A stretch of 61,769 nucleotides of DNA from positions 1 to 61,769 of the IMG/VR virus record IMGVR_UViG_3300006033_000029. One strand, written 5' to 3'. Position numbers and translations under genes: made by a program. Of this stretch, positions 57,187 through 61,769 are shown one piece after another. A model generated the notes under the pieces. The model was not told where the DNA came from, made no database searches, and saw only the letters and a program-made list of their open reading frames with translations. This stretch comes from a virus. The stretch's first letter is position 1. Each line of letters opens with the position of its first letter.

Positions 57187-57620
57187 GCCAGCGACTCCTC
57201 TTCGTAGCCGGTTTCATCACCGGCCTTGTATGCGGTCAGCGCGTCAAGTGCCTTCTGCCGTTCGGCCTCGGGGATCTCCGACATCTTCTTCACGCCGTGA
57301 CTGGCGATGATGCGCTTGACCAGCGCGCGGCGGGCGTCGTGTTCGTCATCGTCGTCGACTTCCAGGAACTCGACAGTCGCGTCGGCCATTTCCTTTTCGG
57401 TCGGAGCCCTCTTCGCCTTCGGTTTCTCGGCAGCAGCCTCCTTCGGCGGGCGCCCGCGACCACGCGGAGCATCTTCGACTTCGACGTCCTTCGGCTTCTC
57501 GGCCGGCGCCGAGGTCTTCGCGGCAGCGCCAGCAGCAGCCTTGGCCGTGAGCCCTTCCAGAAGATCGCTGTTGCGGTTAAGTGCCGCCGTGAGAGCCTTG
57601 ATTTCGTCTTCAAGTGCCAT
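57183..57620 (-). CDS. AT-hook/charged-linker protein, first gene of the replication operon
   Basis: ATG 57620 (GGAG 9 nt upstream). N-terminal helix (ALEDEIKALTAALNRNSDLL), alanine/proline/lysine-rich linker with GRGRPPKEAAAEKPKAKR (an AT-hook-like GRGRPP), and a C-terminal helical domain (HDARRALVKRIIASHGVKKM). It ends GYEEESLA. It probably binds DNA in replication, as the first gene after the divergent promoter. The SLA end resembles the other LA-ending tails. Confidence 0.55.
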   Translation of the reverse strand: MALEDEIKALTAALNRNSDLLEGLTAKAAAGAAAKTSAPAEKPKDVEVEDAPRGRGRPPKEAAAEKPKAKRAPTEKEMADATVEFLEVDDDDEHDARRALVKRIIASHGVKKMSEIPEAERQKALDALTAYKAGDETGYEEESLA

Positions 57621-57658
57621 GAGTCTTGTTCTCCATCAGGGTTGGTTCAGTGATGTCG

Positions 57659-57713
57659 ATTGAAAACACCTTCCAAGCACGTTGTCAAACGCTAAAATCA
57701 CCCATATGGTGAT
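57659..57713. promoter_or_regulatory. Divergent promoters sharing one operator
   Basis: Plus: TTGTCA (57682-57687), 17-bp spacer, TATGGT (57705-57710). Minus: perfect TTGACA (57688-57683), 18-bp spacer, TTCAAT (57664-57659). The -35 boxes overlap. The perfect dyad ATCAC CCATATG GTGAT (57697-57713) covers the plus -10 and lies upstream of the minus promoter, so a bound protein would repress plus and might repress or activate minus. This is the layout of a control switch. Confidence 0.78.
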
Positions 57714-57740
57714 GACGAAGAACGACATCTGGGAATCAAC

Positions 57741-58043
57741 ATGACCGACCTTCCTTCCCCGATCCCTCGCGGCAGCAGCGCGGGAGAAGAGCGCACCGAC
57801 CTCTATGTGCTCTGCTACAGGAGTCTACCCCTCCATCGAAAGGTGATCAAAAACCGGAAAGGCGAGGAGTGGCGCGGGCTCGACATCGAGCGAATCTCCA
57901 AGGAAATCGGTGTTTCCAAGCAGAAAATCAGCATGTGGATGAAGCAGAACAGCCTGCCGGGTCAGCGCGTGAAAGCCTTGATCGGACTTGAAGGCAGCAC
58001 GCTCACCTTCGAGACGCTCGGGCCGTTCATCAACGCCCGCTGA
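57741..58043 (+). CDS. HTH regulator, candidate operator-binding repressor (100 aa)
   Basis: ATG 57741 with GGGA upstream. Basic N-terminal half (LHRKVIKNRKGEEWRG) followed by the helix-turn-helix LDIERISKEIGVSKQKISMW and a C-terminal segment (LPGQRVKALIGLEGSTLTF). Small phage repressors and Cro-like proteins share this size. It is transcribed from the divergent region that holds a perfect operator, so autoregulation is likely. It is the best candidate for the protein that binds all ATCAC-N7-GTGAT sites; not proven. Confidence 0.65.
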   Translation: MTDLPSPIPRGSSAGEERTDLYVLCYRSLPLHRKVIKNRKGEEWRGLDIERISKEIGVSKQKISMWMKQNSLPGQRVKALIGLEGSTLTFETLGPFINAR

Positions 58044-58090
58044 CCACCCTCCTGATCACCAATTACCGGCAAGAATCAGGGGACGATCTT

Positions 58091-58171
58091 ATGAATTTGG
58101 ACTTCGAGACAGTCCCGAACGCGAAAAAGCAGCACGCGACCTCTTCGGCGAAGGGGAACGACCGTTGTTGA
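58091..58171 (+). CDS. Leader mini-ORF overlapping the primase start
   Basis: ATG 58091 with AGGGG 8 nt upstream encodes MNLDFETVPNAKKQHATSSA and stops at 58169-58171, overlapping the primase's TTG start codons (58165, 58168). Its last codons contain the AAGGGG that serves the primase. A leader or coupling peptide is likely; a frameshift in the true primase start is an alternative. No ATG in the primase frame explains the missing start. Confidence 0.4.
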   Translation: MNLDFETVPNAKKQHATSSAKGNDRC

Positions 58172-60450
58172 ACGACGCGATCTCCCTGCGAAATGCCGGT
58201 TTTTCAGTGATTTGGCTGAAAAAGAGGTCGAAACGGCCTGTCGACGAGAAGTGGACCGACAAAGAGACTCTGAGCGTTGAGAGGCTGAAATCCTCCTACG
58301 TCCAAGGCTACAACTGCGGCGTCAGACTCGGAAAACCCTCCGTCGTCGGTGGTCTTTACCTCCATGTGCTCGATGTCGACATCCGGAAGGCCGAATTGGC
58401 GTCGCAGGCGAGAAAAACGGTCGAATCGCTGCTGAAAACGCGATTTTCTGACTTCCAAGCGGTCATTTCAGGCTCTGGCGGGGCGTCGAGGCACCTTTAC
58501 TTCGGCACGGACAAACCGTTTCGGTCCAAGAAACTATGGCACTCTGACGACAAGTTCCTCGGCGACGACGGCTCGGAGCATTGGGGCGCCGAGATCGAGT
58601 TGATCGGAACAGGCAAGCAGGTCGTGCTACCGCCGTCGATTCACCCGGATACCGGCAAGCCTTATGTCTGGGAAGAGGGCGAATTCTACGTCGAAGACCT
58701 GATCGAGATCGATTCGGACCTTCTGGAAGACCTGATCGGCGTCAAGGAACGCCATATCGTCGATGATAAAGGGCCGCTCGGGCTCTCGGAAGACGAGATT
58801 GAGGGCTATCTGGCCGATCTGGACCTGGCGACGTACTGTGAGGACCGCGAGGGCTGGATCAAGGTCGGCATGGCCCTGCATCATGAGTTCGACGGTGCCG
58901 ACATCGGCCTGAAGATCTGGAATAAGTTCTCAAAGCAGTCGAAGAAGTTCGATGCTCGCATCTCAAGGCAGCAATGGCACAGTTTCAGGGGATCGGAGCA
59001 GCCGATTACGTTCGCCAGCATCATCCAGGCAGCGAATGAGCACCGCCACCAGATCGAATGGGAGTCCCTGCCCGACGAATTCAATGACGACGAAGATGAT
59101 CCCGATGAAGACGTGCCGCCGCTGCGCAAGGAGCGACGCGAAGAGCCTCGACGCCATGTCGAGGAACAGGAAGAGGGCATACCGCCACACATCCTGACCA
59201 TCCCAGGCGTCCTCGGGCTGGCGGTCGAGCACTACAACGCAACCTCGACGCAGAAGCAGCCGCAGTTCGCCGTGCAGACAGCTTTGGCGCTCGGCTCAGT
59301 TGTCCTCGGCCGCTACTGGATGACCGAGCACGACAACTTTTCGTCGCTCTACCTGGTCAATCTGGGTGTCACGGGATCCGGCAAGGAATTCTCCCGCAAG
59401 TTCATCTCCCGTGCGCTGGAAGAAGCTGGCCTCGGAGAGATCGTGGGGCCGTCCATGTACGCATCATCGGCCGGGATCATGTCGGAACTCGCATGGAAGC
59501 CGCGCCACATTACGGTCTACGACGAGTTCGGGATGCTGCTCGCCAGCACCGGCAACAAGTCCAACACCAACCTGCGCGACGCCCAGCGCCTTCTGATGAG
59601 CCTATTCGGTCAACTCGGCGACGTGGCCCGTCCGGTGGCCTATTCGACCAACGGCAAGACGGCACAGCAGATCGAGGGCATGAGGCAGCAGAAGGTCGTC
59701 AGACCGGCCATCACGCTGCTCGGTCTATCGACTCCCGAGACCTTCTTCGACGCGCTGTCGCAGGACGACGTGGCAAACGGCTTCCTGAACCGCCTACTGG
59801 TCGTGAACAGCCGCAGAGACCCCCAGGTCGAAGATCCTCGGGCGTGGAAGAAGATCCCGGCTGAACTGCGCGCGTGGATCAAGGAATTCGGCAAGAGCGA
59901 CTCAGAGGACTTCCTCGAAAGCGAGATCTCCACCGAGGCGGAAGACCCAGAGGTGGTCGAGTTCACCAGCGGCGCCAAGGCGCGTCTGCGCGAGATTGCC
60001 CATGAGGTCATCGACCTGCAGGCGAAGTACCGACCCTACCGTCTGGACGGGATGCTGTCGCGCTCGCGGGAAATCGCCATGCGGATCGCACTGATCGTGG
60101 CGCTGAGCCGCAACAAGAAGCGCATCGACGAGGAGTCGGTCAACTGGTCCTGGGACTACGTTCGCTTCTACACGATGGAGACGATCGCCAACACGCGCCG
60201 CATGATGGGCTCGACGCCGATCGCGCGCATCGCCGATCACCTGGCAGACGTCATCGCCGAGGCCGGTCGGAAGGGCCTCAGCCAGCGCGACATGGGCCGC
60301 AAGTCCTACGAGTTCGCCAAGCTGGATAGCCGCGCACAAGGCGAGGTCATCTACGCGCTGACGACGCACATGGGCATCGTGAAAGTCAGCATCAAAGGCG
60401 AAAGTCGCGGTCGTCCGACCATCAGATACGTCCACGAAGACTACACCTGA
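58165..60450 (+). CDS. Primase-polymerase/helicase fusion (about 761 aa)
   Basis: TTG 58165 (or 58168) after AAGGGG; the frame is open from 57988 but without an earlier convincing start. N-terminal prim-pol domain: GFSVIWLKKRSKRPVDEKW, VDIRKAELASQARK (probable metal ligand in DVD), SGSGGASRHLYFG, and HWGAEIELIGTGKQVVLPPS. A PriCT-like region follows (REGWIKVGMALHHEF). The C-terminal half is a DUF3987-type P-loop domain with VTGSGKEFSRK and YDEFGML. It makes primers and probably unwinds DNA at the fork. Operators or other controls of this gene lie in 57659-57713. Confidence 0.85.
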   Translation: MLNDAISLRNAGFSVIWLKKRSKRPVDEKWTDKETLSVERLKSSYVQGYNCGVRLGKPSVVGGLYLHVLDVDIRKAELASQARKTVESLLKTRFSDFQAVISGSGGASRHLYFGTDKPFRSKKLWHSDDKFLGDDGSEHWGAEIELIGTGKQVVLPPSIHPDTGKPYVWEEGEFYVEDLIEIDSDLLEDLIGVKERHIVDDKGPLGLSEDEIEGYLADLDLATYCEDREGWIKVGMALHHEFDGADIGLKIWNKFSKQSKKFDARISRQQWHSFRGSEQPITFASIIQAANEHRHQIEWESLPDEFNDDEDDPDEDVPPLRKERREEPRRHVEEQEEGIPPHILTIPGVLGLAVEHYNATSTQKQPQFAVQTALALGSVVLGRYWMTEHDNFSSLYLVNLGVTGSGKEFSRKFISRALEEAGLGEIVGPSMYASSAGIMSELAWKPRHITVYDEFGMLLASTGNKSNTNLRDAQRLLMSLFGQLGDVARPVAYSTNGKTAQQIEGMRQQKVVRPAITLLGLSTPETFFDALSQDDVANGFLNRLLVVNSRRDPQVEDPRAWKKIPAELRAWIKEFGKSDSEDFLESEISTEAEDPEVVEFTSGAKARLREIAHEVIDLQAKYRPYRLDGMLSRSREIAMRIALIVALSRNKKRIDEESVNWSWDYVRFYTMETIANTRRMMGSTPIARIADHLADVIAEAGRKGLSQRDMGRKSYEFAKLDSRAQGEVIYALTTHMGIVKVSIKGESRGRPTIRYVHEDYT

Positions 60451-60457
60451 TTAGTCG

Positions 60458-60485
60458 TTGACTTAATCACCTTTAGAGTGATACT
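60458..60485 (+). promoter_or_regulatory. Promoter with operator in the spacer
   Basis: TTGACT (60458-60463), 16-bp spacer, GATACT (60480-60485). The perfect dyad ATCAC CTTTAGA GTGAT (60466-60482) fills the spacer. The spacer dyad and its neighbours ATCACC...GTGATACTTCT match the minus-strand promoter at 44115-44134. RNA would begin near 60492, 28 nt before ATG 60520. Confidence 0.8.
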
Positions 60486-60519
60486 TCTGAGGCACGGATG
60501 TATGCCACAGGAGAGAAAC

Positions 60520-61002
60520 ATGCTTGACGCCAAACCGACGATCGAAATTGAGGTGCCTTCCGGGCCGCAGAAGCAGCAGTTCAGCGCCATCTTCAAGCGT
60601 CCGAATTGGCCTCCCGACCTGGCGCCGATGCCATTCGGCATCATGTTGCATGAGAGCCTGTTACCCGAGGTGCTGATGGACAAAGTCGCTCTCCACGCGA
60701 AGAACCTCACCATCTGGGGTGGCGAGAAGGGCCGCTGGTTCCACTGCAAGAGCCGCCATGTGCAGCCGAGGGTGTCCATCCGGGATGCCAACGGCGAGTT
60801 GATGAGCGTCTACCAGACCGCAAGGCTCCTCTCGGACCTGACGACTGGCTTCGAGCTCATCGGCCTCGGGCTCGATCAGTTCACGCGCTACGTTCCCAAG
60901 CGGCTGATCTGCGCCTACAAGGACGACGTGCCGACGCTGATCGGGGTACAGTTCCGCTGGACGGACCTGATCGCGGCTTCTCTCGAACCGTGGGGCGCGT
61001 GA
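60520..61002 (+). CDS. Hypothetical protein (160 aa)
   Basis: ATG 60520 with AGGAGAG 5-6 nt upstream; the frame extends to 60478 inside the promoter. Starts MLDAKPTIEIEVPSGPQKQQ, with LAPMPFGIMLHESLLPEVLM and VALHAKNLTIWGGEKGRWFH later. It has a compact alpha/beta look. No motif I recognise. Leads the last unit of the window and is operator-controlled. Confidence 0.6.
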   Translation: MLDAKPTIEIEVPSGPQKQQFSAIFKRPNWPPDLAPMPFGIMLHESLLPEVLMDKVALHAKNLTIWGGEKGRWFHCKSRHVQPRVSIRDANGELMSVYQTARLLSDLTTGFELIGLGLDQFTRYVPKRLICAYKDDVPTLIGVQFRWTDLIAASLEPWGA

Positions 61003-61136
61003 TGTCTAAGCACTACTGCTCGGTCTGCATGGCGCGGCACAGCAACGGCAGTGTCGGCCTATACGATGTTCACCTCGATCAGAGGGAGGCGAAACGCGCC
61101 AGGGTCGGCAACAGCGATCAGCCGTTTCATCGGTGA
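61002..61136 (+). CDS. Small protein with CxxC (44 aa)
   Basis: ATG 61002 overlaps the preceding stop. MSKHYCSVCMARHSNGSVGL has a CxxC pair and a His, then a charged helix (HLDQREAKRARVGN). Stop TGA at 61134-61136 overlaps the next start. Unknown function; the overlaps support it. Confidence 0.5.
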   Translation: MSKHYCSVCMARHSNGSVGLYDVHLDQREAKRARVGNSDQPFHR

Positions 61137-61333
61137 ATATCGTGATGGAGAGTGAGGTCTGGTCCGAGGCGAAGAAACGGTGGCCGAAGCGCGACTACGA
61201 AAACTTCCGCGAGTGGCGCCATCGCGTGCTGACGAACCTTCTCCAAGAGCGCGTGAACGCGATAGAAGACCCCGCCGCGAAGGACGCTTTCGTCATTCTG
61301 GCGCGATTACTCGACCTCAGCAGCACCGACTGA
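61133..61333 (+). CDS. Small helical protein (66 aa)
   Basis: GTG 61133 overlaps the stop upstream; internal ATG 61145 is the alternative. Charged, helical sequence (ESEVWSEAKKRWPKRDYENF, REWRHRVLTNLLQERVNAIE) ending AFVILARLLDLSSTD. No family known. It is the last gene before the terminator. Confidence 0.5.
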   Translation: MNIVMESEVWSEAKKRWPKRDYENFREWRHRVLTNLLQERVNAIEDPAAKDAFVILARLLDLSSTD

Positions 61334-61337
61334 TCAG

Positions 61338-61358
61338 GCCCGCTTCGGCGGGCTTTTT
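61338..61358 (+). terminator. Strong rho-independent terminator
   Basis: GCCCGC (61338-61343), TTCG tetraloop, GCGGGC (61348-61353) and TTTTT (61354-61358). It lies 5 nt after the last stop on plus and ends the final transcription unit. Confidence 0.92.
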
Positions 61359-61769
61359 CACACCTGAATTTCGTCGAAAAAGTCCTGACGAAAATCGCTC
61401 GAAGGGTATTTTCGTCATTTTCGTCAATACCTGTCAGGGCGGCCCCCTGAGCGTTCGAGGTGTGAATCGGCCAAAAGGGGTGCACCCCCTCATTCTCATG
61501 ACGAAAATACCCCCCTCTATATGTAAATATATGTTTTTGCTAAGGTTTTGAGCGGTTGAATTTCGTCAAAAAACTATCGACGAAATTCGACGTTATTGAC
61601 GAAAATACCCAACCTGTCGTGGGGTATCAGAACACCTCATTTTACCCGGATCAGTCCCTTTTGAGCCTGAAACAGTGTGAAACTGGATGCGATCTGCTGC
61701 TCATCAGCGATACGCTGTGAAACCTTGTGAAACGAGTCCGGCAAATGTTGCGTTTTTTGCAAAAAATCC
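61359..61769. repeat. Right-end non-coding region with iterons
   Basis: No gene. TGACGAAAAT or its complement recurs at least eight times; three copies extend to TGACGAAAATACCC, two direct (61499-61512, 61597-61610) and one inverted (61404-61417). Further copies lie at 61386-61395, 61417-61427 and near 61368, 61560 and 61579. An AT-rich stretch (TATATGTAAATATATG, about 61518-61533) lies between. At the extreme right TGTGAAAC occurs three times (near 61676, 61716, 61727). The pattern suggests an origin or a partition/packaging site. Confidence 0.8.

Noticed and set aside
1-61769. tRNA or rRNA genes
   Set aside because: I saw no cloverleaf-like segments ending in a T-arm GGTTCGA pattern in the gaps. 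A tRNA search program would be needed to exclude them fully.
1-61769. Integrase or partition proteins
   Set aside because: No tyrosine or serine recombinase and no ParA/ParB-like motif was recognised, so lysogeny by integration is not supported by this window.

Overview
The window looks like most or all of the genome of a tailed, lambda-like siphovirus that infects an alphaproteobacterium, probably of the Rhodobacterales type. Host evidence: the base composition is high-GC; there is a GapR (DUF2312) homologue; one regulator carries a CtrA-type winged helix; and tail genes belong to families shared with alphaproteobacterial prophages and gene transfer agents (DUF2793, BR0599/DUF2163-like). Phage evidence: an uninterrupted head-tail cassette on the minus strand runs from terminase through gpW, portal, S49 protease, gpD, gpE, tail chaperones, tape measure, tail tip and fibres. 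Both window ends are non-coding and repeat-rich, so the contig may end at repeats or the genome may be opened there.

Layout. 1-580: a 25-bp tandem array followed by spaced ACTACCT repeats. 585-3953 (+): frameshifted HNH gene, two small membrane proteins (holin candidates), HTH-metallophosphoesterase, dNMP kinase, small protein. 3971-11360 (-): B12-dependent ribonucleotide reductase with an intein, a chain of overlapping small genes, a clamp-like protein and an outer-membrane beta-barrel. 11493-18150 (+): GapR, small genes, HD hydrolase, C5 methyltransferase with a second long reading frame inside it, ThyX, dCMP deaminase, adenine methyltransferase. 18191-20064 (-): membrane-anchored endolysin and two membrane proteins. 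20162-46981 (-): tail and head genes. 46981-48755 (-): methyltransferase carrying an in-frame LAGLIDADG insertion, and an AlpA-like HTH protein. 48843-57620 (-): replication operon with SNF2 helicase (intein plus nested HNH), VRR-NUC, family B polymerase, DUF2815 ssDNA-binding protein, DUF2800 nuclease-like protein, CtrA-like regulator and MazG. 57741-61333 (+): HTH regulator, primase-polymerase/helicase and small genes, then a strong terminator and an iteron-rich right end.

How the parts fit. A 17-bp dyad, ATCAC-N7-GTGAT, occurs at nearly every transcription-unit start and often lies inside a recognisable sigma70-like promoter. It looks like the operator of one phage-wide regulator. The best candidate for that regulator is the HTH protein at 57741, which is divergent from the replication operon and shares an operator-bearing intergenic region with it. 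Nucleotide metabolism genes (NrdJ, ThyX, dCMP deaminase, dNMP kinase, MazG, HD hydrolase) support replication by PolB and a prim-pol. Three selfish insertions use three architectures: a LAGLIDADG intein in NrdJ, an HNH gene out of frame within a helicase intein, and a LAGLIDADG domain simply inserted in a methyltransferase.

Most notable candidates for new biology: the operator network; the recurring C-terminal tail RRDxEDLA on otherwise unrelated small proteins; the out-of-frame HNH nested in an intein; the roughly 1.2-kb double-coding region at the C5 methyltransferase; and the combination of GapR-like and CtrA/GcrA-like proteins, which suggests interference with the host cell cycle. Functional calls come from motif recognition by eye, without database searches.
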